A stretch of 64,000 bases of DNA. It comes from a bacterium. GTDB taxonomy: Bacteria > Sysuimicrobiota > Sysuimicrobiia > Sysuimicrobiales > Humicultoraceae. The DNA is taken from positions 1-64,000 of the forward strand of contig JAVHLI010000008.1 in the NCBI GenBank assembly GCA_031082185.1, in the 5' to 3' direction. Below are positions 33,032 to 41,134 of this stretch, piece by piece. A program made the translations under genes and the position numbers. The notes under the pieces are model-generated. The model searched no databases. It worked only from the letters and a program-made list of their open reading frames with translations, and was not told the DNA's origin. Position 1 is the stretch's first letter. The number at the start of each line of letters is the position of its first letter.

Positions 33032-34201
33032 TCAGGAAGTGCCTCGTGAGAGCGATGAGCCGGGCACAAGCCGCAGTCCCAGGGCTGCCCAAGCGATGAT
33101 CGGGGGCAGGAAAAGGAATCCCCAGTAGCCGGTGTATGAGCCGTCCTGATAGGTTCCTGGGGTCCCCGTGAGCACGAGCAGTGCGAGAAGCCCGAGAGTC
33201 GTCCCCCCGACAAGCACGCGAAGCCGCGTCTTCCGCAGCGTCCACGCTCCCGCAACCGCCATCATGCAGAAGAGCACGACCACCGGCACCAGCACCGGGG
33301 TTGTACTCACCCACCGCACGCATGCGGACAGGAACGCCAGGCCCGGATGGAAGTACGAAGCCAGGAGTCCACCCTGCGTGATCGGGGGAGCAGGATCGCC
33401 CTGTGAAACGGCCTGGACTCGGGCGGCGTGCACAGCGTAAAGAGCGGCCCACACAAGAAGGCTTCCGGCCCAGGGAATCCACAAGCGCCTTGCTCTGGCG
33501 ACGCGGTCGAATGACAGCGCTGCGAGCATGATAAGTACAGGGATGGCTGAGGGCTCTCTTGTCGCCATAGCGAACAGGGCGCTAGTCGCTCCAAGAGCAC
33601 TGAGCGCCTTCGCCCGCCTGCTGTTGGAGTAGGCCAGCTCAGGGTTCTCTAGCACCAGAACGCAAAGAGCGCCGGCGATGACCACCATGGGCGCCGCCCA
33701 CATCTCGGTGTATAGAACTCGAGGCGGGTGGAGGATTGCCGCGGTGTACACGACGCCCAGAGCGAAGGGTGTGAGTATGGCGGAAACTGGCCGGAGCAGG
33801 GGCGTTGTAGCCGAGTACGCGGCGAGCATGCTAATGCCCGCGAGCACCCCGTACACGAAGCCAATCACAGCTCCGGAGCCGAGTGCTAGCCAGAGGTATG
33901 TCAGTAACGGCTGGCGGTAGGTGAGCGGGGAGTAAGTGTTCCAGCGGCCCGGGTTTGAGTTGAACATGTCGTTCTGGGCCCGGTAGAAATCGACGCCCCG
34001 CCTAACGCCCTGTAACGTGCCCAAGTAGATCCCCTCGTCAATCAACCTCGGGGTGTTTGGCCGAGGCGCCATTTGAAACAGGGTAACAGTTGTTACGGGC
34101 CACGAAGGTCCCCAGACCGTAGGTTGTTTATGGATGGTCGCGGGCACATTGGCCATAAGAACGCTCGAGAGGACAACGACGATTGCGAGAATAATGACCA
34201 C
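33032..34201 (-). CDS. Polytopic membrane protein, possibly GT-C glycosyltransferase-like
   Basis: 389 residues with about nine membrane helices. The first helix is followed by a large extracytoplasmic loop. PNTPRLIDEGIYLGTLQGVR and GVDFYRAQNDMF resemble the acidic first loop of GT-C (ArnT/PMT-like) transferases, but the family is not certain. GTG start. GC content seems a little lower than in neighbours, and it lies at the edge of the cassette array, so it may have been acquired with it. Confidence 0.6.
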   Translation of the reverse strand: MVIILAIVVVLSSVLMANVPATIHKQPTVWGPSWPVTTVTLFQMAPRPNTPRLIDEGIYLGTLQGVRRGVDFYRAQNDMFNSNPGRWNTYSPLTYRQPLLTYLWLALGSGAVIGFVYGVLAGISMLAAYSATTPLLRPVSAILTPFALGVVYTAAILHPPRVLYTEMWAAPMVVIAGALCVLVLENPELAYSNSRRAKALSALGATSALFAMATREPSAIPVLIMLAALSFDRVARARRLWIPWAGSLLVWAALYAVHAARVQAVSQGDPAPPITQGGLLASYFHPGLAFLSACVRWVSTTPVLVPVVVLFCMMAVAGAWTLRKTRLRVLVGGTTLGLLALLVLTGTPGTYQDGSYTGYWGFLFLPPIIAWAALGLRLVPGSSLSRGTS

Positions 34202-34410
34202 GGAATGCGCAAGCCGGGCATCATGAGACCAAGCTGACTCGCGATTCGCTTTGCCAGTACTTGGCCATCCGGGTCATGTATGCGCTTGAAGGTCGGGCAA
34301 CGCCACCTCTCCCTTCTGGGAGCTTGAATCCCGGCCCCGGCCCTGTTCTGTCAGACTATCATTCCTTCACATTCTCCACCTGCGGATGGCGACTGAACAA
34401 GGAATGCGGC

Positions 34411-35727
34411 GTGGCCTGCGTGGAAGCATCGTGCGTGCTCACTCCCGCCCGGCGCATCCTCTACAGTCTCGGCCCCTTCGGTTCCAGTCTGCTCCAGCAG
34501 ACCGTCCTCCTCTGGGTCTTCTATTTCTATGCGCCGCCGCCGGATCAGGGCCTGCCCCAGCGGGTGGCGCCGGCGCTTCTGGGCCTGGCCATGGGCATTG
34601 GGCGTGCCGTGGATGCGCTGGCAGATCCGCTGGTGGCCCACTGGAGCGACCGGCTGCGCTGGCAGATCGGCCGCCGGAGGCCGTTCATCCTGGCCGGCGC
34701 GCCGCTGCTGGCGGTCTCGTTCGCGCTGCTGTGGCGGCCGCCTCACGAGGTGGTCTCGGCGGCGAACTTCTTCTTCCTGGCCGCGGTGCTGGGCGCCTTC
34801 TTCTTCATGCTGACGTTCGTGCTCAACCCCTACATGGCGCTGCTGCCCGAGGTCACCCAACCCGGAAGGGATCGCGTGGTCACCTCGGCCTGGCAGAGCG
34901 CGTTCAGTTTGACCGGCACCGCGTCGGCGTTCCTCGCTTCGTCGGCGCTCGCTGCGCGGGCCGGCTATCCGGCCATGGGGCTGGTGCTGGCGCCGCTGGG
35001 CCTGGTCCCGCTCCTTGTGGCAGGGCTGGCAGTGCGCGAGCGGCCGATCGCCGACGCACGAGTTGACTTCTGGCCGGCGATGCGCATGGTCTTCGGCCAT
35101 CGGGCGTTTCGGATCTTCATCGTGGGGTTTGCGTTGCTGTGGCTCGGGCTCTCGATGGTGAACCTCTCGATGGCCCTGATGGTGACGGTCCTGATGGGCC
35201 TGCCCCGGGCGGCGGTCGGCAGTGTGCTGGGCGCGAGCGTGGCCGCAACGCTGCTCGGGCTGCCCGCGGTCGCTGCCATGGCCGGCCGGCTTGGCAAGCC
35301 GCGGGCGTTGCTGCTGGCCATGGCCGCGTCCGGCGTGATCCTACCCATGCTGGCATCGGTCGGCCTGTGGCCGGTGCCGTTCGGGCCGGCGGCCCAGGGC
35401 TACTTGGTGGCCGCGCTGGCCGGACTGCCGCTGGCCGCGCTGTTCGTGCTGCCCAACGCGATGCTTTCCGACATCACACAGCAGGTAGCCCGGGAGCACG
35501 GGCAGCGCCTAGAGGGGATGTTCTTCGCGTTCCAGGGTCTCATCCTCAACGGCGCGACAAGCGTCGCGGCCGCCGCGCTGGGCGCCGTGCTGCAGATCTT
35601 CGGATACGCTCTTGGGCTACGGGTGGCGCCTCTGCTGGCTGTGGCCTGCGTGGTCGCAGGAATCGCGGTGTTCAGCCGATTTCCCGAGGGTGAGCAGGGG
35701 GCTACCGGGCTAAGGCCCGCCGGATAG
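34411..35727 (+). CDS. MFS/GPH-family sugar:cation symporter
   Basis: 438 residues from the GTG at 34411, with an AAGGAA site; longer in-frame starts add non-family sequence. Twelve helices. SLGPFGSSLLQQTVLLWVFY starts the first; the conserved cytoplasmic loop is VDALADPLVAHWSDRLRWQI with GRRRPFILAGAPLL, the glycoside-pentoside-hexuronide signature. The second half repeats it weakly (MLSDITQQVAREHGQRLEGM). Likely imports a sugar or glycoside with Na+ or H+. Confidence 0.85.
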   Translation: MACVEASCVLTPARRILYSLGPFGSSLLQQTVLLWVFYFYAPPPDQGLPQRVAPALLGLAMGIGRAVDALADPLVAHWSDRLRWQIGRRRPFILAGAPLLAVSFALLWRPPHEVVSAANFFFLAAVLGAFFFMLTFVLNPYMALLPEVTQPGRDRVVTSAWQSAFSLTGTASAFLASSALAARAGYPAMGLVLAPLGLVPLLVAGLAVRERPIADARVDFWPAMRMVFGHRAFRIFIVGFALLWLGLSMVNLSMALMVTVLMGLPRAAVGSVLGASVAATLLGLPAVAAMAGRLGKPRALLLAMAASGVILPMLASVGLWPVPFGPAAQGYLVAALAGLPLAALFVLPNAMLSDITQQVAREHGQRLEGMFFAFQGLILNGATSVAAAALGAVLQIFGYALGLRVAPLLAVACVVAGIAVFSRFPEGEQGATGLRPAG

Positions 35728-35742
35728 GAACCCGCCGCATAG

Positions 35743-36360
35743 TCACTCGGCGTCCAGGTGCACGGTGCTGTTCAGCGCCGTCACGCGGGGCAGCGGACCG
35801 CCTAACTCTATGATGTTGATGCACGCGCCGCCCTGTGCGATCCGGGCATGATGGCCCAGCGGCGCGCCCAGGCACGATAGTAGTAGCGTCTTGTTCACCC
35901 CACCGTGGGCGACCACCGCGATGGCCTCGCCCGGATGCCGCTCTGCCAGCAGGTGCAGCGCGGCGACGGCGCGCGCCGCTACCTCCTCCATGGATTCGCT
36001 GCCGGGGAGGCGCGACTCGGCGGGCGAGTCGTGCCTCGCCTGAATAGGCCTGCCGTCCCCATCCCTGACCTCTGAGATCAGGCGGCCCTCCCACTCTCCC
36101 TGGTCCATCTCCCGTAACTCCGCGACCGCGCGCAGCGGGATCCCGTGCGCGGCGGCTATCGGAGCGGCCGTCGCGCAGGCCCGGCCGAGCGGGCTGGAAT
36201 ACACCGCGGCAAGCGGGACCGCGCCGAGCGCCTCGACAAGCCGCCGCACCTGCTCCTGCCCGCGCTCGCTCAGCGGCGCGTCTAGGGTCCCCTGCAGGCG
36301 CCCTTCGGCGTTCCAGGTGGTCTCGGCGTGGCGGATGAGGTAGATCACTGTGGGATGCAT
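35743..36360 (-). CDS. Histidine phosphatase (phosphoglycerate mutase-like)
   Basis: 205 residues. The phospho-His region is VIYLIRHAETTWNAEGRLQG (RHA instead of RHG). SSPLGRACATAAPIA and ELREMDQGEWEG follow, and the second catalytic His is in AIAVVAHGGVNKTLLL. Broad phosphatase class; a cobamide-phosphatase or mutase role cannot be told apart. No ribosome site is visible before the ATG. A TATTAT box ends only 13 bases upstream, so the transcript may be leaderless or nearly so. Confidence 0.88.
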   Translation of the reverse strand: MHPTVIYLIRHAETTWNAEGRLQGTLDAPLSERGQEQVRRLVEALGAVPLAAVYSSPLGRACATAAPIAAAHGIPLRAVAELREMDQGEWEGRLISEVRDGDGRPIQARHDSPAESRLPGSESMEEVAARAVAALHLLAERHPGEAIAVVAHGGVNKTLLLSCLGAPLGHHARIAQGGACINIIELGGPLPRVTALNSTVHLDAE

Positions 36361-36383
36361 TGGGCACACGCTATAATAGCAGG

Positions 36384-36410
36384 TTCCGTCCTGTTGGCAG
36401 CGTATATAAT
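36384..36410 (+). promoter_or_regulatory. Putative promoter of the second peptide transporter operon
   Basis: TATAAT at 36405-36410 matches the -10 consensus; a weak -35 candidate TTCCGT lies 15 bases upstream. An overlapping TATAAT/TATTAT at 36372-36378 can serve the divergent phosphatase gene. This is an AT-rich island in a GC-rich region. Confidence 0.4.
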
Positions 36411-36464
36411 GCCAAATAGTGCTCGCCGCGCCGCGAACTCGGCGCACCACTGGAGGGATGTCGC

Positions 36465-37415
36465 CTGGCCTCATACTTGGCGCGACGGCTGCTGCTTGCC
36501 GTTCCCACCATGCTCGGCGTGCTGCTTGGGGTCTTCTTGCTCATTAGGCTGGTCCCCGGCGATGTCGTAACGCAGATGATCGGGCTCGAGGGGAGTCTCC
36601 CTCAAGGACGGGCTGAGGAGCTGCGGACGTTGTTCGGCCTGGACAAGCCCTTGCCGGTCCAGTTCGCGGAGTACATCGCGAAGATCGGTCGGGGCGACAT
36701 GGGCAAGTCGCTGCGTACCGGCCGGCCCGTTGGGCCGGAGCTTGCCCGGCGCTTCCCGGTGACTGTGCAACTGGCGTTTATGGGCCTGCTCGTCGCGTTG
36801 ATGATAGGCATCCCGGTTGGGATAACGGCCGCGCTGCAGCGCGGCAGGGCGGGCGATTACCTGGCCACGGGTTTCGTGATGCTGGGACTCTCGGTCCCCT
36901 CATTCTGGCTGGGGGTCTTGCTCATACTGCTGTTTGCCCTCCGCCTGGGGTGGCTGCCGCCCACCGGCTACATATCCCCTGCCGAGAACCTGACCGCGAA
37001 CCTGCGGCACATGGTGCTGCCGGCGCTGTCGCTTGGGATGGTGCTGGCCGCCGCCATCACCCGCATTATCCGGAGTAGCCTGCTCGAGGTCCTGGCGCGC
37101 CAGTACATCAGGACCGCGCGCGCCAAGGGGTTGCGCGAGTCGGTGGTCATCCTCAAGCACGGCCTGCGCACCGCGCTGATCCCGGTGGTGACCGTCATCG
37201 GCCTGCAGTTCGGCACGCTGCTGGGCGGCACCGTCATCATAGAGCAGATCTTCAGCCTGCCGGGCATTGGCCGATTCGCGCTGGAAGGGATCAACCTCCG
37301 CGACTACCCGGTGATACAGGGAGCGGTGCTGTCCATATCACTGTCCTTCGTGCTGGTAAATCTGTTTGTGGATCTCCTCTATGGATTCCTCGATCCCCGC
37401 ATCCGTTACCAGTAG
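36465..37415 (+). CDS. Dipeptide/oligopeptide ABC transporter permease (DppB/OppB type)
   Basis: About 316 residues. ARRLLLAVPTMLGVLLGVFL begins the first helix; the ATPase-contact loop is QYIRTARAKGLRESVVILKH; the C-terminus is DLLYGFLDPRIRYQ. The TTG at 36477 is the first common start codon but lies 19 bases from GGAGGG. A CTG at 36465, 7 bases from that site and encoding LASYLARR (the usual xxYxxRR opening), is better placed and is used here. No ATP-binding subunits are encoded nearby. Confidence 0.93.
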   Translation: MASYLARRLLLAVPTMLGVLLGVFLLIRLVPGDVVTQMIGLEGSLPQGRAEELRTLFGLDKPLPVQFAEYIAKIGRGDMGKSLRTGRPVGPELARRFPVTVQLAFMGLLVALMIGIPVGITAALQRGRAGDYLATGFVMLGLSVPSFWLGVLLILLFALRLGWLPPTGYISPAENLTANLRHMVLPALSLGMVLAAAITRIIRSSLLEVLARQYIRTARAKGLRESVVILKHGLRTALIPVVTVIGLQFGTLLGGTVIIEQIFSLPGIGRFALEGINLRDYPVIQGAVLSISLSFVLVNLFVDLLYGFLDPRIRYQ

Positions 37416-38265
37416 CTGGTTTCCGGCGCGGAGGGCCGGAGTCGGGCGACGCCTTGCGCGGCACGCGGGCGCCCGCGTCGGCGGCGTCCTGCTGCTTGCG
37501 GTGATGATCGGCGCCTTAGCCGCCCCGCTGCTGGCAAAACACGATCCGCTGCAGATCGCGCCGGCGCGCAGGCTGCAGGGCCCAAACTCCGCGCACCCGC
37601 TGGGCACCGACATGTACGGCCGCGACACCTTCTCTCGCGTGCTGCACGGCGGGCGCATCTCGCTGTCGGTCGGGGCGCTCTCCGTCGGGCTGGCGCTGGC
37701 CGCGGGCGGCAGCGTAGGCGTCGCATCCGCGTTCATGGGTGGATGGGCGGACACGCTGGTCATGCGGCTGTCGGACGTCCTGCTGGCCTTCCCGGCGATC
37801 CTGTTGGCCATCGCGCTCCTGGCCTTTCTGGGAGGCGGGTTCTGGAACGTGGTGCTGGCCATCGCCATCGTCTACACCGCGCCGTTCTCGCGCGTGGCGC
37901 GGGCCGCCGTGCTCACGGTCCGGCACGAAGAGTACGTGGATGCTGCGCGCGCCGTCGGCGCAGGGGACGTCCGGCTCCTGCGGATGCACATCCTTCCCAA
38001 CGCGATCGCGCCCCTCATCGTCGAGTGCACCCTGCGCCTGGCGCTGGCTATACTCGCCGAGGCCGCGCTGTCGTTCCTCGGCCTGGGCACCCAACCGCCG
38101 GCGCCTACCTGGGGGCAGATGATCGCCGAGGGCCGGGCGGTGATGACCTTCAGCTCGTGGCCGGCAATAGGGCCGGGGATTGCAATCAGCGTGACGGTAC
38201 TGGGTTTCAATCTGCTGGGAGACGGCATTCGTGACGCGATTGACCCGCACACGCACGGTGCGTAG
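37381..38265 (+). CDS. Dipeptide/oligopeptide ABC transporter permease (DppC/OppC type)
   Basis: 294 residues from the ATG at 37381, inside the 3' end of the upstream permease; another start at 37366 is possible. First helix near residues 33-53. PNSAHPLGTDMYGRDTFSRV is the DppC signature; EEYVDAARAVGAGDVRLLRM is the ATPase-contact loop; AEAALSFLGLGTQPPAPTW follows. Ends DAIDPHTHGA. It is the second gene of a four-gene transport operon. Confidence 0.93.
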   Translation: MDSSIPASVTSSWFPARRAGVGRRLARHAGARVGGVLLLAVMIGALAAPLLAKHDPLQIAPARRLQGPNSAHPLGTDMYGRDTFSRVLHGGRISLSVGALSVGLALAAGGSVGVASAFMGGWADTLVMRLSDVLLAFPAILLAIALLAFLGGGFWNVVLAIAIVYTAPFSRVARAAVLTVRHEEYVDAARAVGAGDVRLLRMHILPNAIAPLIVECTLRLALAILAEAALSFLGLGTQPPAPTWGQMIAEGRAVMTFSSWPAIGPGIAISVTVLGFNLLGDGIRDAIDPHTHGA

Positions 38266-38299
38266 CAAGACATACTGCAACTCTAGGGAGGGAATCGCA

Positions 38300-39853
38300 A
38301 TGCGTACTCTGATTCTGCTGTTATGCGCCGGACTGCTGGCCGCCTCCGGGCTCCAGCCGTCCGCGGCCCAGACCTCGGGGCCGCGCTACGGCGGCACGCT
38401 GCGCGCCGGGATGCAGACCGACCCCGTCGGTCTTGACCCGCACCTCACCACGGCCACGTCCAGCCGCAACATGATGGAGAACGTCTACGACACGCTGGTG
38501 TCCTACAGCGCGGACGGCCGGTTCGTCCCGAGCCTGGCCGAATCGTGGAGCGCGTCGCCGGACAATCTGGTGTGGACCTTCAAGCTCCGGCGCAACGTGA
38601 AATTCCACAACGGGAGGGCGATGACGGCCGAGGACGTCGTCTACACCATCAACCGAATACGCGATCCGAGGACCCGGGCGCCGCGCGCCGGTGACTTTGC
38701 GGATGTGGACACGGTGACCGCGCCGGATCCGTACACCGTGGTGTTCAAGCTCAAGAAGCCCTACAGCCCGTTGATCGCCAAGCTCTCCCACTCGGTGTGG
38801 GCCGCGATCGTGCCGCGCGAGGTAGTGGAGAGAGACGGGGACCTGCACGCCAACCCCACGGGCACCGGGCCGTTCCGGTTCATCGGCTACACCCCGCAGC
38901 AGCGGCTCATTCTGGTCCGCAACGGCGACTACTGGGGCTTCGACGAAACGGGCCGCCGGCTGCCCTACCTCGACCGGATTGAGTTCGTGTTCTTCCCGGA
39001 CGCGATCGCACGCACCACCGCGCTGCGCACGGGCACGGTGGACTTCATCGAGTACATCCCGTCCTCCGAGGTGCGCGTCCTGCGCGCCGACCCGAACATT
39101 GATGTCCTGGGTGGGCCGTCCGCCAACTTCCGGGCGATCTACATCAACAATGCGGTTGCGCCGTTCAACAACGTGAAGGTACGCCAGGCGCTGGCCTGGT
39201 CCATCAACCGCAAGGAGATCATTGACACCGCTCTCTTCGGCGTGGGAGGCATGGATGCGACCGCCAGCGTGATCCCGCCGGGCAACTTCTACGCGCTCTC
39301 GCGCAACGTCTATGACAAACCCGACATTGACCGCGCGAAGCGGCTGCTGGCCGAGGCCGGGCACCCCAACGGGATAGACGCCGACCTCTACGTGACCAGC
39401 ACCTACGACTTCCTGCGCACGCCCGCGGAGGTCATCCATGCTCAGGTGGCCAGGGCCGGTATCCGGCTGCGCATCGTGACCGCGGACTGGAGTGTATACC
39501 TCCCCACGGTGTTCGCGAAGCGGTACGTGCTCACCATCCTGGGGACCTCGGGGCAGGTTGACCCGGACGACTACGTCTTCAACAACTTCAGGACCGGCGA
39601 CGCGCGCAACTACGTGAACTTCTCGGACCCGGTGTTCGACAAGCTGGTCGAGGAAGGCCAGACCGTATCCGGCGAGGCGCAGCGCAAGCGTATCTATGAG
39701 CAGGCGCAGATGCGGCTGCAGGAGTTGGTGCCGATGGTCTTCCTCTTCCACTCGACGACGTACGAGGCCGTGCGGAAGTCGGTTCAGGGCTTCGAGCACT
39801 GGCCGAACCAGTCATACTACGGCCTGCGACGCACCTGGATGGTGGCGCGATGA
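38300..39853 (+). CDS. Peptide/nickel ABC transporter substrate-binding protein (SBP_bac_5)
   Basis: 517 residues with a GGGAGGG ribosome site. A signal peptide, RTLILLLCAGLLAASGLQPS, is cut near AAQ; there is no lipobox Cys. YGGTLRAGMQTDPVGLDPHL and LAESWSASPDNLVWTFKLRR are family hallmarks, followed by GTGPFRFIGYTP and the domain-2 VRQALAWSINRKEII. It should capture peptides or similar solutes for the two permeases. A 78-bp segment of this gene (39058-39135) is duplicated at 40575. Confidence 0.94.
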   Translation: MRTLILLLCAGLLAASGLQPSAAQTSGPRYGGTLRAGMQTDPVGLDPHLTTATSSRNMMENVYDTLVSYSADGRFVPSLAESWSASPDNLVWTFKLRRNVKFHNGRAMTAEDVVYTINRIRDPRTRAPRAGDFADVDTVTAPDPYTVVFKLKKPYSPLIAKLSHSVWAAIVPREVVERDGDLHANPTGTGPFRFIGYTPQQRLILVRNGDYWGFDETGRRLPYLDRIEFVFFPDAIARTTALRTGTVDFIEYIPSSEVRVLRADPNIDVLGGPSANFRAIYINNAVAPFNNVKVRQALAWSINRKEIIDTALFGVGGMDATASVIPPGNFYALSRNVYDKPDIDRAKRLLAEAGHPNGIDADLYVTSTYDFLRTPAEVIHAQVARAGIRLRIVTADWSVYLPTVFAKRYVLTILGTSGQVDPDDYVFNNFRTGDARNYVNFSDPVFDKLVEEGQTVSGEAQRKRIYEQAQMRLQELVPMVFLFHSTTYEAVRKSVQGFEHWPNQSYYGLRRTWMVAR

Positions 39854-40461
39854 GATCCGTCACGCGGGCACTGGCACTGGTGCTGGCCGGCACGCTGGTA
39901 TTCGCCACAGGCGCGCTGGCCGCCCCGAAGCTCGTGGTCAAGGGCGATGCGAAGGCGTGGGCAGAGATCGCTGCCGCGATGACAAAGCTAACGAAGCTCA
40001 AGTCCTATCGCGCCAAGGGGACGGTGGCAGGGCCGACGGGTCCCATGGTCACCCTGATGGACGTGGTGAACCCCGGCAGTTTCTACTCGAAGACGACGGT
40101 AGGCGGAAAAGTTGTTGAAGTGATCCAGGTCGGGACCGCGGTCCGTATGCGGACCGGAGGGGGGGCGTGGATCTGTGACACGCAGACGCAAGACCAGCTC
40201 GGCATGGACCCAGAAAAGATGTGGGGTGAGGTAACCGCATCCCGGGGCCCTGCAGAGACCATCGCGGGCGTCCAGACCCAGTCCTACACCTACGTGTGGA
40301 AGAACGACATAATGACCACAAAGAATCGGGTGTTCGTGGCTGCTACGGACGGCCTTCCCCGGCGAGCGCAGGTTCTGGAAGAGGACGGCTCGGTGATGAT
40401 GGCGACGGACTACTTCGACTTCAACGCGGCGATCAAGATCACCCTGCCCTCGTGCAAGTAG
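39850..40461 (+). CDS. Secreted protein with LolA-like beta fold, unknown function
   Basis: 203 residues with a Sec signal ending near ALA-AP. The mature part alternates short strands: KLKSYRAKGTVAGPTGPMVT, SFYSKTTVGGKVVEVIQVGT, AETIAGVQTQSYTYVWKNDI and RAQVLEEDGSVMMATDYFDF. This pattern of successive paired strands resembles LolA/LppX-type outer-surface lipid- or solute-binding folds, but the assignment is by appearance only. Its ATG overlaps the binding-protein stop by 4 bases, so it belongs to the transporter operon. Confidence 0.7.
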   Translation: MRSVTRALALVLAGTLVFATGALAAPKLVVKGDAKAWAEIAAAMTKLTKLKSYRAKGTVAGPTGPMVTLMDVVNPGSFYSKTTVGGKVVEVIQVGTAVRMRTGGGAWICDTQTQDQLGMDPEKMWGEVTASRGPAETIAGVQTQSYTYVWKNDIMTTKNRVFVAATDGLPRRAQVLEEDGSVMMATDYFDFNAAIKITLPSCK

Positions 40462-40473
40462 GGCGGTGAATGA

Positions 40474-40506
40474 GCGGTGGGGGGGGCGTCCCGCCCCCCC
40501 CACCGT
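40474..40506 (+). terminator. GC-rich hairpin after the transporter operon
   Basis: An arm of GGTGGGGGGGGCG and its complement CGCCCCCCCCACC, with a 3-base loop, make a near-perfect stem of about 14 bp. It sits 13 bases past the last stop. No T run follows, so it may act as an RNA 3'-end or pause structure more than a classical terminator. Confidence 0.55.
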
Positions 40507-40511
40507 CGCTA

Positions 40512-40562
40512 CTAGGAGCTCGGCTCCCGTTCCTCCAGGAATCCCAGGATCCTGCGCACGGC
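40512..40562 (-). pseudogene. Tiny C-terminal fragment of a shikimate kinase gene
   Basis: On the minus strand 51 bases read AVRRILGFLEEREPSS and a stop. This matches the end of the shikimate kinase part of the fused aroKB gene in this window (VVRRILAFLAEREPVSS). No start or rest of the gene is present. It looks like debris from a second aroK copy or from recombination. Confidence 0.55.
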
Positions 40563-40574
40563 CCCCGTCTACGG

Positions 40575-40652
40575 CCCGTCCTCCGAGGTGCGCGTGCTGC
40601 GCGCCGACCCGAACATTGACGTCCTGGCCGGGCCTTCCGCCAACCTCCGGGC
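40575..40652 (+). repeat. Partial duplication of the upstream binding-protein gene
   Basis: 78 bases match positions 39058-39135 of the peptide-binding-protein gene, 72 of 78 identical and no gaps. The frame still reads PSSEVRVLRADPNIDVLAGP. It is a dispersed direct repeat 1517 bases from its source, with nothing else of the gene attached. Confidence 0.9.
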
Positions 40653-40676
40653 TAAGTCACCCAAGTACTTCGGAGG

Positions 40677-41129
40677 CTAGCTCTTACGTATCTTGTCAAG
40701 CACTTCGCTGATCTTCTCCACATCCAGGGCGATTTCCATGAGCCCCAGGTGTTCGGCAGCGACCGCGGGGTCAATCTGCTCCTTGATGACCGGCTCCATA
40801 ATGTGAAAGACGGGTAACCCCAGCGCAACACCTGCCAGCACCCCCGCCCAACTTGGATCTCCCTTCGTGACGGTCTCGGCATAGAGTCCAGCGCTATCGG
40901 CATCGGGCGCGCCCAGCACGACGACGACATCTTTGCCGTGTTGTTCGATGTAGTGCTTGATACTCTCTTGACCCTCCAGGTCAAAGGCGCCGGCCGATGT
41001 TCAGACAAAACACTGAGTTTGCGTGATGACCGGCTCGGCGCCGGCGCTCCTCACGCAGGCCTCGATGGCCGGACCCTGCACTCCATCGCGTTCGCCGATA
41101 ATGATGACCTTCTTCGACTTCAGCAGCAT
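40677..41129 (-). CDS. grdA: Glycine/sarcosine/betaine reductase component A, selenoprotein GrdA
   Basis: 150 residues with selenocysteine at position 43, encoded by TGA at 41001-41003. Before the TGA: MLLKSKKVIIIGERDGVQGP onward to ITQTQCFV; after it: TSAGAFDLEGQESIKHYI, VVVVLGAPDADSAGLYAETV and PSWAGVLAGVALGLPVFHIM. The sequence around the UGA (CFVUTSAGA) is the GrdA signature. GrdA takes the carboxymethyl group from component B as a Se-carboxymethyl adduct and passes it to component C. A perfect hairpin follows the UGA. Automatic callers will give only the 80-residue C-terminal part. Last gene of the cluster. Confidence 0.95.
40968..40984 (-). promoter_or_regulatory. SECIS-like hairpin after the grdA UGA
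   Basis: TTGACC-TGGAG-GGTCAA: a perfect 6-bp stem with 5-base loop beginning 17 bases after the UGA. Bacterial SECIS elements sit 15-30 bases after the UGA within the reading frame and are bound by SelB; the position fits. Confidence 0.65.
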
Positions 41130-41134
41130 TCTGG

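Noticed and set aside
40677-40919. An 80-residue protein starting inside grdA
   Set aside because: It is only the end of GrdA. Upstream sequence continues in frame through a UGA in exact GrdA context, so the full selenoprotein is annotated.
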